64,000 nt of DNA, taken from Sediminibacterium ginsengisoli. Lineage in GTDB: Bacteria; Bacteroidota; Bacteroidia; Chitinophagales; Chitinophagaceae. The translations under genes were made by a program, and so were the position numbers. The notes under the pieces were generated by a model. That model did not search any database, had not been told where the DNA came from, and worked only from the letters and a program-made list of their open reading frames with translations. The stretch lies in NCBI RefSeq assembly GCF_900167075.1, contig NZ_FUWH01000004.1, positions 62,001-126,000 of the forward strand. The letters run 5' to 3'. Below, one piece after another: positions 28,126 through 36,442 of this stretch; within the stretch, counting starts at the first letter, position 1; every line of letters begins with the position of its first letter.

Positions 28126-28733
28126 ATCTGAGTTATGTCTAACGTTCTTATAATACGTGCAGGTGTTCCGACTGCTACGGAATAATCGGGCAGGTCTTTG
28201 ACAACAGCAGCTCCGGCCCCGATAATACACCATTTCCCGATCTTTATATTAGGTATAACTGTGGCTCCGGCTCCGATATGAGTGCCTTCGCCAACCATTA
28301 CATTCCCACATAAGGTAGCTCCCGGTGAAACATGCACATAGTTAGCGATAATGCAGTCGTGATCAACAGAAGCGTTGGTATTGATAATACAGTGGTTTCC
28401 GATAACTGCATCTCTCTGCACAATACACCCATGCAACAGAACAGTTCCGTCACCGATTTTCACCTTTCGGTCCACGACTGCACCGGGATGAATTATGGTT
28501 CCAAAATCATGCTTCACTTTGGATGAGATGATTTTCCTGATCCTGTTATCTCCAATCGAAATAATCAGGTTATCTTCTTTTCTGAAATTTTCATCATATG
28601 GGCCGGAAACGCTGTATTCATTCAGATATCTGACAGCAGCATTATCATCAAATATGCCAGTTACCGCTATTTGCAGTGTTTCAAGTACACTGCAAATCAC
28701 TTTCGCATGTCCGCTTGCTCCTATTAACAACAT
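28122..28733 (-). CDS. PglD/NeuD-like sugar N- or O-acetyltransferase
   Basis: This is a 203-residue two-part enzyme. The N-terminal nucleotide-binding-like domain starts MLLIGASGHAKVICSVLETL. A C-terminal left-handed beta-helix follows with TVLLHGCIVQRDAVIGNHCI and the catalytic-His region NTNASVDHDCII, then the conserved VHVSPGATLCGNV and VGTPARII. PglD acetylates the 4-amino group to give UDP-N,N'-diacetylbacillosamine; NeuD-type O-acetylation is the alternative. It lies directly between the PglC-like and PglE-like genes with overlapping or touching ends, which favours the PglD role. Confidence 0.92.
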   Translation of the reverse strand: MLLIGASGHAKVICSVLETLQIAVTGIFDDNAAVRYLNEYSVSGPYDENFRKEDNLIISIGDNRIRKIISSKVKHDFGTIIHPGAVVDRKVKIGDGTVLLHGCIVQRDAVIGNHCIINTNASVDHDCIIANYVHVSPGATLCGNVMVGEGTHIGAGATVIPNIKIGKWCIIGAGAAVVKDLPDYSVAVGTPARIIRTLDITQI

Positions 28734-29333
28734 TTATTCGTTCCCTTTAAAGCGTTCTACTGTAGCCTGGCCCGGCGTGTTGATATTTTTAGCCCGAACG
28801 ATTTTTATCGCTGTTAAAACCATGATCTTAAAATCTAAAAAAAGGGTCCAGTTATCAATATACCATACATCAAGTTCGAACTTTTTATCCCATGAAATTT
28901 CATTGCGGCCGTTTACCTGTGCCCAACCGGTGATTCCGGGCTTCATTTCATGGCGCCTGGCCTGGAATGGTGTATATAATTTCAAGTATTCCATTAACAG
29001 CGGACGCGGACCTACCAGGCTCATGTCTCCTTTTATAACATTAATCAATTGAGGGATCTCATCAACTGAAGTTTTCCTTATCAGTGCGCCGATAAACGTG
29101 AGTCGCTCAGCATCAGGCAGAAGGCCGCCGTTTGCATCTTTCTTATCAGACATCGTTTTCAGCTTGATCAGCTTAAATATTTTACCATGTCTTCCGGGTC
29201 TGTCCTGAACAAAAAAGGGTGTTCCCCCGTTATTGATCCATAATACCAGTATTGCCGTTATGCTAACAGGTAACGTTAATAACAATATTACAAAAGACAT
29301 AATAAAATCAACCGTATGTTTCAACCTTAACAT
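28734..29333 (-). CDS. PglC-like undecaprenyl-phosphate sugar-phosphate transferase
   Basis: This is a 199-residue small monotopic phosphoglycosyl transferase. A single membrane (re-entrant) helix (FIMSFVILLLTLPVSITAIL) is followed by the catalytic domain: FKLIKLKTMSDKKDANG, SVDEIPQLINVIKGDMSLVG with [18 protein letters not shown] and a conserved FELDVWYIDNWTLFLD. Length and motifs match PglC, which loads diacetylbacillosamine-1-phosphate on undecaprenyl phosphate. It lacks the extra N-terminal helices of the WcaJ-like enzyme in the (+) locus, so this is the separate initiating enzyme of the minus locus. Its stop directly abuts the PglD-like start. Confidence 0.93.
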   Translation of the reverse strand: MLRLKHTVDFIMSFVILLLTLPVSITAILVLWINNGGTPFFVQDRPGRHGKIFKLIKLKTMSDKKDANGGLLPDAERLTFIGALIRKTSVDEIPQLINVIKGDMSLVGPRPLLMEYLKLYTPFQARRHEMKPGITGWAQVNGRNEISWDKKFELDVWYIDNWTLFLDFKIMVLTAIKIVRAKNINTPGQATVERFKGNE

Positions 29334-29367
29334 CTGCCGTCCCTTTCTTAACTATTCCGTTTTATTA

Positions 29368-30501
29368 TTATCGTTTGATAGCACGTTCCAGGCCAATCAA
29401 CTTCATCACTCTAGCACCAAGATCAAAAAGCCATTCTTCATTCTTATAATCCCGGAAAGATTTTAAAGGCATCGTATGATAGCTTCTCAATTCATCAACT
29501 GAAATTCCAAGCTTGGTTGCAATGTATTCAAACTCTTCATCAATATGATTAACATCATATGGAAGTGCTTTTAATTTCTCAATAGCGTCTTCTCGGGTCA
29601 TCTGTTTTGTAACAATGAGACTAGAGAACTGTACCCTCCTCGTATCAAATCCAAACCTTGTTGGCAGCCAGTAGCCTTCATAAAATTTAGTAAACCTTGA
29701 TTCAAAATGCTTTTGAGGGTAAGGCCTCCATCCGTAGGTAGAACTTAGTACCTCAATCGCATTTTCTTTTGTGTAAGGCAGATAGTTCAACGGTTTTACT
29801 ACCTGTATACCTTTAATATACCTGAGATAAATTTTATGATAAAGGATCCCGCTCCATGGATATTTTTCCATTTTTACCGTTCCAAATTGCTTCCTGATAT
29901 CCTTAATCATAGTCATGTCAGTTCCGTAATAAAGCCAGTCTTTCGGATTTCGGATACATTCTGTAGAAAAATTACCTCCGTTCAGAATATACTTAATCTT
30001 ATATTTTTTTGCAAAATGATACATAGTCGCAAAGAAAGCATGGTCCTGTGGAATGTCCAGATGCGGCGTCCCCGACTTGAAATAAGCCAATTGAAAATCC
30101 TGCATTTCCGGCCAGTCGATCACTTCTGTAAAAAGATCCAGCCCTAATTTATCTACCAGCATCTGTATATTGTTCACGGCTATATCCGTGTTCCATCCAC
30201 CATCAACATGAAACACAAGCGGATTCAATCCGAATTCTGTTACTGCCAGGTGAAGTAAATAGGAACTGTCCAGTCCGCCACTCAGCCCCATGATGGAATC
30301 ATAAGTATTTCCCTTTGCTTTTTTTTTGATTTCCTCCACCTGTTTTCTGAATATCTCTTTTCCTTTCTCATTGGGATGCCAGTTAGGCAGAACATCTTTA
30401 TAAAAGCCATTGCAATGATCACAAACACCATTATCATCAAAGGTGATCTTGGGGTCTGAAGTATCCATTACACAATTTGTACAGATTTGATAGGGTCTCA
30501 T
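29368..30501 (-). CDS. WbpG-like N-acetyl sugar amidotransferase
   Basis: This 377-residue protein belongs to the PP-loop ATPase family. It starts with a double-Cys zinc-type motif (CTNCVMDTSDP, CDHCNGF) and has the ATP-binding PP-loop GLSGGLDSSYLLHL. WbpG (PseA-like) activates the acetamido group of a nucleotide sugar and uses ammonia to form an acetamidino group. The ammonia comes from the HisH/HisF-like pair encoded at 33717-34340 and 32960-33724 in the same locus. The donor sugar is not certain. It is located 33 bases upstream of the PglC-like gene. Confidence 0.92.
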   Translation of the reverse strand: MRPYQICTNCVMDTSDPKITFDDNGVCDHCNGFYKDVLPNWHPNEKGKEIFRKQVEEIKKKAKGNTYDSIMGLSGGLDSSYLLHLAVTEFGLNPLVFHVDGGWNTDIAVNNIQMLVDKLGLDLFTEVIDWPEMQDFQLAYFKSGTPHLDIPQDHAFFATMYHFAKKYKIKYILNGGNFSTECIRNPKDWLYYGTDMTMIKDIRKQFGTVKMEKYPWSGILYHKIYLRYIKGIQVVKPLNYLPYTKENAIEVLSSTYGWRPYPQKHFESRFTKFYEGYWLPTRFGFDTRRVQFSSLIVTKQMTREDAIEKLKALPYDVNHIDEEFEYIATKLGISVDELRSYHTMPLKSFRDYKNEEWLFDLGARVMKLIGLERAIKR

Positions 30502-30536
30502 AGATTTTATTTAAAAAAATTAATTACTTTTTGTTC

Positions 30537-31778
30537 TTAAAGATGAATATGATGTTGATTCAACTTGTCTTTCTTTTGCTCGTATACTTTTATCAATTCG
30601 GCTTCGAGTTGCTGGGCTAAGATATTTCTGTCGAACATCTTTTCCGCTATATCCCTAGCGATTTTGCCTGCCTGGAATATTTTTCTGGGTTCGTTCAGCC
30701 ATTCCTGCAGTTCTTTTTTTGCGGTCGTTATGTCAAATGAGAGAGAGAACCCGGCGCCGCTGGATTCCAACAATTCTGCCTGCCAGCCCTTGTGGTTTAT
30801 GACCATACAGCAACCAGCGGCAAGTGCATCAAAAAATTTATTAGCGCAATTGGCTTCCAGTTCAGGCAAGGGTATCACTGTTGAAATGGCCATTTCCGCA
30901 CACTCGAAAAAAGCAGACACCTCAATTTTTGATACTTTTTCAAACATCAGCACATTGCGGCCCAATGTACCATTGGTTACTGCTACATTCTTGACAAATT
31001 CAAACTGTTGCCCGCCACCTACGGTAAGAAAAAATATTCGTTTGTCATTGATAAATTCTGCCGCCAGCTTCATCAAATATTCAACTCCGTTTATCACGCC
31101 GAATGTTCCTGCATAAAGAATTACAATTGCATCCTTGGGAATGCCGTATTGTTCTCTCAGTTGTCGTTTTCTTGGTTTCAGAGGGTCGAACCTCTCCAGG
31201 TCTGAAGCATTAGGTATAACTGAAATTTTATTTCCGGGATAACCAGTACTCATTATTCCTTTTTTCATTCCGTCTGACAGGGCCACAATTGCATCGGAAT
31301 TAACATAGGCAAATTTTTCCAGGCGGTAGGCCAGTTTTTTTAGAACACCGTTCCTTATTGCTCCTACAGCTATAGGCAGATCCGGCCACAAATCCCTCAC
31401 TTCAAATACAAACGGAACTTTTAATTTCCTTGCAGCATAAACTCCGGGTAATGCTATTGTTAACGGTGTACTGGATGCAAAAATCAGGTCGGCTGGTATC
31501 GTAATCGCTGTTTTATATGATTCATATGCGAATTTGATGAACGCCATTATTCTCCGATTGTAACTCATTGAATTGGAATATGGGACCGCCAGCCAATACA
31601 CACATATTCCATCTTCGTTGGTTTTTATTGTTGCGCCCTCTTTCCCTGCATTTGTCTGTGACGTAATGATTGTTACTTCGTGACCCATTTTCACCAGTCG
31701 CTTAGCCATTTCATATGACCTTGTGCTGCCAGGCATCTTTGGAGAATTAAAATATTGATGCAAGTACGTTATCCTCAT
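30537..31778 (-). CDS. Glycosyltransferase family 4 (WbuB-like)
   Basis: This is a 413-residue GT-B enzyme. The N-terminus MRITYLHQYFNSPKMPGSTR and YEMAKRLVKMGHEVTIITSQ are characteristic of the WbuB-type GT4 enzymes, which in enterobacterial O-antigen loci transfer an N-acetyl-fucosamine. The C-terminal domain has ILYAGTFGVINGVEYLMKLA and a late ANCANKFFDALAAGCCMVIN region. It lies next to a UDP-GlcNAc 2-epimerase gene (26 bases apart). The context suggests transfer of an N-acetylated amino sugar; the donor remains unproved. Confidence 0.88.
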   Translation of the reverse strand: MRITYLHQYFNSPKMPGSTRSYEMAKRLVKMGHEVTIITSQTNAGKEGATIKTNEDGICVYWLAVPYSNSMSYNRRIMAFIKFAYESYKTAITIPADLIFASSTPLTIALPGVYAARKLKVPFVFEVRDLWPDLPIAVGAIRNGVLKKLAYRLEKFAYVNSDAIVALSDGMKKGIMSTGYPGNKISVIPNASDLERFDPLKPRKRQLREQYGIPKDAIVILYAGTFGVINGVEYLMKLAAEFINDKRIFFLTVGGGQQFEFVKNVAVTNGTLGRNVLMFEKVSKIEVSAFFECAEMAISTVIPLPELEANCANKFFDALAAGCCMVINHKGWQAELLESSGAGFSLSFDITTAKKELQEWLNEPRKIFQAGKIARDIAEKMFDRNILAQQLEAELIKVYEQKKDKLNQHHIHL

Positions 31779-31804
31779 TTTATTAATTTAAATATTCCGA
31801 TATT

Positions 31805-32911
31805 TTACCTGGCGCAGATACTAGGTGATGCGTCCTTTAAAACGTTGACGATCCTTTCCGCTGTTTTGCCATCCCACATTTCTGGCACCCCGCCTTTTTT
31901 CCAGGTACCCGCCAAAACTTTCTTTACAACTGCATTTAAAGCCGTCGGATTTGTACCTATCAACTCATTGGTACCGATAGTTACTGTTTCCGGCCGCTCG
32001 GTTGTATCCCGCATGGTTATACACGGTATTCCCAGCACAGTTGTTTCTTCTGTAATTCCACCGCTGTCGGTAATTACGCATTTGGCATGCTGTACCAGAT
32101 AATTGAACTCCAGGTACCCGAGCGGTTCAATCATATATAAATTGGACGCTTCAATACCGCAATGAGCGATATTCTTCCTTGTTCTCGGATGAACAGGGAA
32201 GATGACGGGCAATCCGTCGGATGACTGTATTATTTCATTCATCAGTGTGCTTAATTCTGATATATTGTCAACATTTGCAGGCCTGTGGAGGGTAAGCATA
32301 AAGTATGCACCGGGGCTCAATGCGGCGTTGTCCCATATTGCAGGTTTAACAAAACGGGATTTATTACCGAGCAGTGTGTCGATCATAGTATTTCCTACCA
32401 AGAATATTTTCTCATCGGAAACTCCTGCCAGTCTGAGATTTTTATTCGCATATTCTGTAGTAGTAAAAAACAGATCGGTCAGTGAATCAGTAACGATTCT
32501 GTTTATCTCCTCCGGCATTTTCATATCGCCGCTTCTTATGCCGGCTTCCACATGGGCTACTTTGGTATTCAGTTTTTTTGCTACAATAGAGCAAGCCATT
32601 GTTGAAGTTACATCTCCAACAACTACCACCAGGTCTGTCGGATTTGCCAGCAGGTGTTTTTCAAATTTGATCATGATGTTGGCCGTTTGTTCGGCCTGGG
32701 TTCCGCCGCCACATTCCAGGTTCGCATCCGGGTCAGGTATTTCCAGTTGTGTAAAAAATGCCTCGCTCATGTTTTTATCGAAATGCTGACCGGTATGCAC
32801 AAGGCAATATCTTATATCACAACCTTCACTTTGTTCAAATTTGATTCTCTTAATGATCGGAGCTATTTTCATGAAATTAGGCCTGGCTCCTGCAATAATT
32901 GTAATGTGCAT
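31805..32911 (-). CDS. wecB: Non-hydrolysing UDP-N-acetylglucosamine 2-epimerase (WecB/WbpI family)
   Basis: The 368-residue protein opens MHITIIAGARPNFMKIAPII, and has HTGQHFDKNMSEAFF, VVGDVTSTMACSIVAKKLNT, VAHVEAGIRSGDMKMPEEIN and SGGITEETTVLGIPCITMRD, the standard markers of the WecB family. It interconverts the C2 configuration of a UDP-HexNAc (UDP-GlcNAc to UDP-ManNAc for WecB, or a 2,3-diacetamido substrate for WbpI). Its place beside HisH/HisF-like, WbpG-like and WbuB-like genes suggests a modified amino sugar as the substrate. The choice between the two activities is open. Confidence 0.9.
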   Translation of the reverse strand: MHITIIAGARPNFMKIAPIIKRIKFEQSEGCDIRYCLVHTGQHFDKNMSEAFFTQLEIPDPDANLECGGGTQAEQTANIMIKFEKHLLANPTDLVVVVGDVTSTMACSIVAKKLNTKVAHVEAGIRSGDMKMPEEINRIVTDSLTDLFFTTTEYANKNLRLAGVSDEKIFLVGNTMIDTLLGNKSRFVKPAIWDNAALSPGAYFMLTLHRPANVDNISELSTLMNEIIQSSDGLPVIFPVHPRTRKNIAHCGIEASNLYMIEPLGYLEFNYLVQHAKCVITDSGGITEETTVLGIPCITMRDTTERPETVTIGTNELIGTNPTALNAVVKKVLAGTWKKGGVPEMWDGKTAERIVNVLKDASPSICAR

Positions 32912-32959
32912 ACTTTTCTTCTGTTTAAAATAGATTTTTTGCCGGTTATCAGGTTGTTA

Positions 32960-33724
32960 TTAATTACTCAAAATGTTTTTCTTTTCATCTTTTAACGGGT
33001 AGCTGATCAGGACGGCCCTAAACTTACCCTTGAATACGAACAAGCTTCCTGCCGCTGCTCCGATAATATGATGTTTTTGAATCAGGCCTTTTATATCATC
33101 GTATTTACCGGCTCCTCCCAATACGGTCAGTGGCATATCGACCGCCTCCCTCACTATATCAACCAATCTCATATCATAACCGGTCATTGTTCCGTCTGCA
33201 TCAATAGAATTAATAACGATTTCTCCTACACCGATCTGGTTCAGCTTTTGAAGGTAATCTTCGAATAAAATTTCTACCTTCTGTGTTCCGTTCCTGATGT
33301 AGATATCATAACCGTCCTTTTTATTCTTTCGCACATCAATCACCACTACCACGCTTTGCATGCCTACAGCTTTGCCAATTTTTTCCAGGATAGAAATATC
33401 TTTTATCGCGGCGGAATTAATCGCGAGTTTTTCAGCTCCCAGGTTTATGATCTTCTTTGCATGCTCTACAGAAGATACGCCACCACCATAACATAAAGGC
33501 ATGCGACACTCAACGGCAAGTTTCTTGATTGTCTCGAAGTCCGGCTCACGCTCCTTTACTGTAGCGTCAATATCCAATACGATCAGTTCATCAACTTCTT
33601 TTTCATTGAAGATTTTTACTGCGTTTATCGGATCGCCGACATATTTCGGATCTTTAAAACCAACTGTTTTTACCAATCCCCCCTTATGTATCAAAAGGCA
33701 GGGAATAATTCTAGATCTAAGCAT
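32960..33724 (-). CDS. hisF: AglZ/HisF2-like acetamidino modification protein
   Basis: This 254-residue TIM-barrel protein is related to HisF. It starts MLRSRIIPCLLIHKGGLVKT, and has ELIVLDIDATVKERE, CYGGGVSSVEHAKKI, GAEKLAINSAAI and the phosphate-binding DGTMTGYDMRLV followed by VDMPLTVLGGAGK. Together with the HisH-like subunit it should supply ammonia for WbpG-type amidation of a sugar, as the HisH2/HisF2 pair does in P. aeruginosa O-antigen synthesis. The true start is ATG 33722-33724, overlapping the HisH-like stop by 8 bases. No other histidine genes lie nearby, so a histidine pathway role is unlikely. Confidence 0.9.
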   Translation of the reverse strand: MLRSRIIPCLLIHKGGLVKTVGFKDPKYVGDPINAVKIFNEKEVDELIVLDIDATVKEREPDFETIKKLAVECRMPLCYGGGVSSVEHAKKIINLGAEKLAINSAAIKDISILEKIGKAVGMQSVVVVIDVRKNKKDGYDIYIRNGTQKVEILFEDYLQKLNQIGVGEIVINSIDADGTMTGYDMRLVDIVREAVDMPLTVLGGAGKYDDIKGLIQKHHIIGAAAGSLFVFKGKFRAVLISYPLKDEKKNILSN

Positions 33725-34340
33725 ATTGAAACTCTGCAAAATTTTTTAACAAAGTGATTCCGTTTTGATGACTCTTTTCCGGGTGGAACTGAACACCTAT
33801 AATATTGTCCTTTTTTACCGATGAAGTGAAATGTTCCCCGTAAAAGGACTCTGTCATACAATTCTTTTCATCAGTGCATTCAAAATAATAGCTATGCACA
33901 AAATAAAACCCTTCTTCCTCATTGATTCCCTGTAGTATCTGCGAGTCGTTTTTGATCTTTACGGAGTTCCATCCTAAGTGAGGGATCTTGGGTTTGTTTG
34001 TAATATTGTTCTTATCAATTTTTTTAACTTGCCCGCCGATCCAGCCCAGTCCTTTAAGCTCCCCCTCCTCACTGCTTTCCGCCAATATCTGCATGCCCAC
34101 ACAAATACCTAGTACCGGTGTTTTTTTCAGAATTACAGACTCGGTAAGTATATCAACAAAACCAGAATTATTTAGCATACTCATGGTTTCATCAAAAGCG
34201 CCCACACCTGGAAGTATTATTTTTGTTGTATCCTTAAAATCTTCCGGCCTGGATGCTATGGAATGTTCTATACGCAGGCGCTCGTATATATTGGCGATTG
34301 CCCTCACATTCCCGGATCCGTAATTAATAATAGTTACCAT
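33717..34340 (-). CDS. hisH: HisH-like glutamine amidotransferase subunit (sugar amidation)
   Basis: This is a 207-residue class I glutamine amidotransferase. It has MVTIINYGSGNVRAIANIYE, the nucleophile-cysteine motif PVLGICVGMQILAE and the His-Glu pair GVQFHPEKSHQNG of the catalytic triad. It releases ammonia from glutamine and passes it to the HisF-like partner encoded 8 bases overlapping downstream. Context with WbpG makes formation of an acetamidino sugar more likely than imidazole glycerol phosphate synthesis. The catalytic residues appear complete, so the domain is probably active. Confidence 0.9.
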   Translation of the reverse strand: MVTIINYGSGNVRAIANIYERLRIEHSIASRPEDFKDTTKIILPGVGAFDETMSMLNNSGFVDILTESVILKKTPVLGICVGMQILAESSEEGELKGLGWIGGQVKKIDKNNITNKPKIPHLGWNSVKIKNDSQILQGINEEEGFYFVHSYYFECTDEKNCMTESFYGEHFTSSVKKDNIIGVQFHPEKSHQNGITLLKNFAEFQYA

Positions 34341-34344
34341 ATTC

Positions 34345-35295
34345 TCACATTTGTAATTTTTCCCGAATCCATTGAATTGTTTTTTCTAATCCTTCGCGGA
34401 TTTCCCCCTGCGGGTTATAACCTAACAGTCCCCGCGATTTTGACGTATCCGAGCATCTGTTCTTAACATGGTCCCAGTTTCTGGGCTGAGTGTAAATAAT
34501 CTGCGAATCAGACCCGGATAATTCAATAATCAGTTCTGCGAGTTGTTTGATACTCACCTTAGAACCTGTTCCTCCGTTAAATATTTCTGCGTTTTTATAC
34601 TCGGCCTGTGCCAGTTTAATCAACAGCTCTACTGTATCACTTACAAAAGTGAAGTCTCGCGTTTCATCGCCCGTTCCTGTAATGTAAATATTTTCCCCGC
34701 GCAAGGCTTTCTGAATGAAATTAGGTATAACGTTCCTGTATGCTCCTGGCATCTCCCCCGGTCCGTAACTGTTGAATATCCGCAGGCATGCTACCGGTAA
34801 CTTATGAATCTCTGCATAATACTTTGCATAAAGCTCTCCTGCATATTTATTAATCGCATAAGGGGTATCGTAAGGGGTAATATTAACATCTTCGGACATT
34901 ACCGGGTTATTTCCATATACACAGCTGGAACTTGCGTATACAATTTTTTCGAGTTCGGTGTTATTTTTCTGCTCCTCAAAAAGATTGATCATCCCGATAA
35001 CGTTTGTGGAAACATCAGATATGGGATGGTCTACTGAATTTTGATTTGCAAAATGCGCTGCCAGGTGGTAAATGACATTAGGTTTATATTTATCGAAAAA
35101 GGACTTTACTTTCTCTGTGTTACTAATATCCATATTAGTAAATGCTACATTTTTAGAAAAATTAGCTATTCCAGCTGAAAGATTGTCTATTATATGAATA
35201 TCATATCCGCCCAACGATTCCAACTGAAGGGTCAGGTTATATCCAAGTGCTCCGAAACCACCAGTAATCAGCACTTTTTTTGTTGGTTGTATCAT
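34345..35295 (-). CDS. NAD-dependent epimerase/dehydratase (extended SDR)
   Basis: This 316-residue protein is a Rossmann-fold SDR: VLITGGFGALGYNLTLQLES at the N-terminus, HIIDNLSAGIANFSKN, YHLAAHFANQNSVDHP, the catalytic-Ser region IVYASSSCVYGNNPV and the Tyr-x3-Lys PYAINKYAGELYA. The C-terminal half includes NGGTGSKVSIKQLAELIIEL. It probably is a UDP-sugar 4-epimerase or related enzyme that makes a precursor for the minus-strand glycan. It ends 4 bases before the HisH-like start. The specific sugar is unknown. Confidence 0.88.
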   Translation of the reverse strand: MIQPTKKVLITGGFGALGYNLTLQLESLGGYDIHIIDNLSAGIANFSKNVAFTNMDISNTEKVKSFFDKYKPNVIYHLAAHFANQNSVDHPISDVSTNVIGMINLFEEQKNNTELEKIVYASSSCVYGNNPVMSEDVNITPYDTPYAINKYAGELYAKYYAEIHKLPVACLRIFNSYGPGEMPGAYRNVIPNFIQKALRGENIYITGTGDETRDFTFVSDTVELLIKLAQAEYKNAEIFNGGTGSKVSIKQLAELIIELSGSDSQIIYTQPRNWDHVKNRCSDTSKSRGLLGYNPQGEIREGLEKTIQWIREKLQM

Positions 35296-35311
35296 TTTAT
35301 AAAATTAAAAA

Positions 35312-36442
35312 TTAAAAAAGAACACTTCTTTTCATCGCTTTTTCATAAGCCTCGTAATATGGCGTGATGTCTATTTCAGTAAGGTTTTTCAATGCCCGTT
35401 GGTACCAGGACCCAGGCTGCTCAGTATTGCTTAGCAATGTTATAAGCGCGTCCTTGTCGCCGGTAGAAACAGTGGCCCCTATTCCCAGTTGCTCCACCAT
35501 TTTCCCGATGAATGTTCCTGATGCAACAAGGATCGGGATACCTGTTATGATCGATTCATAGAATTTATTCGGCATAGCCAGCTGGCAGTTACGATCCTTA
35601 TTATCATATACTGCATAAATCAGATCAAGGGCCCTGTATAAATCTTTAATATCTTTTGCATATTCGTATGGACCCTGTATTTCGAATAAATTTTCAACTT
35701 TGATTTTTTCCTTCAGATCTCTGCTATTCCCTCCTCCTGCAAATAAGACCTTCATTTCTATCCCCTTGCCGTTCAATTCTTCTACTGCATCAACCAGCTG
35801 ATACAGGGAAGGCTTATATCTCAATATGCCAATAAAACCAATCGAAAAGAAACTGCTTTTTTCTTTTTTAAAGTTGTCCCACACATTTTTTGCAGGAAGG
35901 TTTTCAAGTAGTACAATCTCGCGGCTGAATATTTTTTTATAATATTTATCTCCGAACTCCGGTGAGGAGACTACTAATTTTTCTACGCGTTTCAGCAAAC
36001 TTTTTTCCAATGCAATAAAAAAACGCGCTTTTGCCGAATCAGACAACTGAAGTGCATGCAGGTCCCTTACCTGGTGCCTTATTTTATATCTTTTAGTACC
36101 GGCAATAAAATAAGCAAAAAGCAGAAGGTCATAAGATGCCGTAAAGATGATGCCTCCTGGCTTTAACGTGCTTTGAATGATGTGTTTTATTTTTTTATAA
36201 ATAGCCGGTATCGATATTATCCTTTTCAGGTCTACGGTTTTATAAGGAACCGTAATGGTGATCAACTCAAAATTGATTATTGACTTGTCTATTCTTAAAT
36301 CATCCTCTCCCCTTTCCAACAAAATCACCAATACTTTTTTATTGTGATTCGTAGAATAAAACGCCATATCCAGCATGGCAGGCAACGGTCTTCCGCTAAT
36401 TAAAAAAATAATATCATTCTGTTCCTGAAATACCTTCATCAT
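35312..36442 (-). CDS. Glycosyltransferase (GT4-like, GT-B fold)
   Basis: The 376-residue protein looks like a GT-B transferase. It has an N-terminal Rossmann-like half (IIFLISGRPLPAMLDMAFYS), a central KLVVSSPEFGDKYYKKIF and a C-terminal domain starting FSIGFIGILRYKPSLYQLVD. Near the end AMPNKFYESIITGIPILVAS corresponds to the nucleotide-sugar-binding region of GT4 enzymes. It should add a sugar to the lipid-linked repeat of the minus locus. The start overlaps the flippase stop by 29 bases; a start at the second Met (36439) is equally possible. Confidence 0.82.
   Translation of the reverse strand: MMKVFQEQNDIIFLISGRPLPAMLDMAFYSTNHNKKVLVILLERGEDDLRIDKSIINFELITITVPYKTVDLKRIISIPAIYKKIKHIIQSTLKPGGIIFTASYDLLLFAYFIAGTKRYKIRHQVRDLHALQLSDSAKARFFIALEKSLLKRVEKLVVSSPEFGDKYYKKIFSREIVLLENLPAKNVWDNFKKEKSSFFSIGFIGILRYKPSLYQLVDAVEELNGKGIEMKVLFAGGGNSRDLKEKIKVENLFEIQGPYEYAKDIKDLYRALDLIYAVYDNKDRNCQLAMPNKFYESIITGIPILVASGTFIGKMVEQLGIGATVSTGDKDALITLLSNTEQPGSWYQRALKNLTEIDITPYYEAYEKAMKRSVLF

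Noticed and set aside
32960..34340. hisH and hisF as histidine biosynthesis genes
   Set aside because: No other his genes are nearby, and the pair sits with a WbpG-like amidotransferase inside a glycan locus. A sugar-amidation role fits better.
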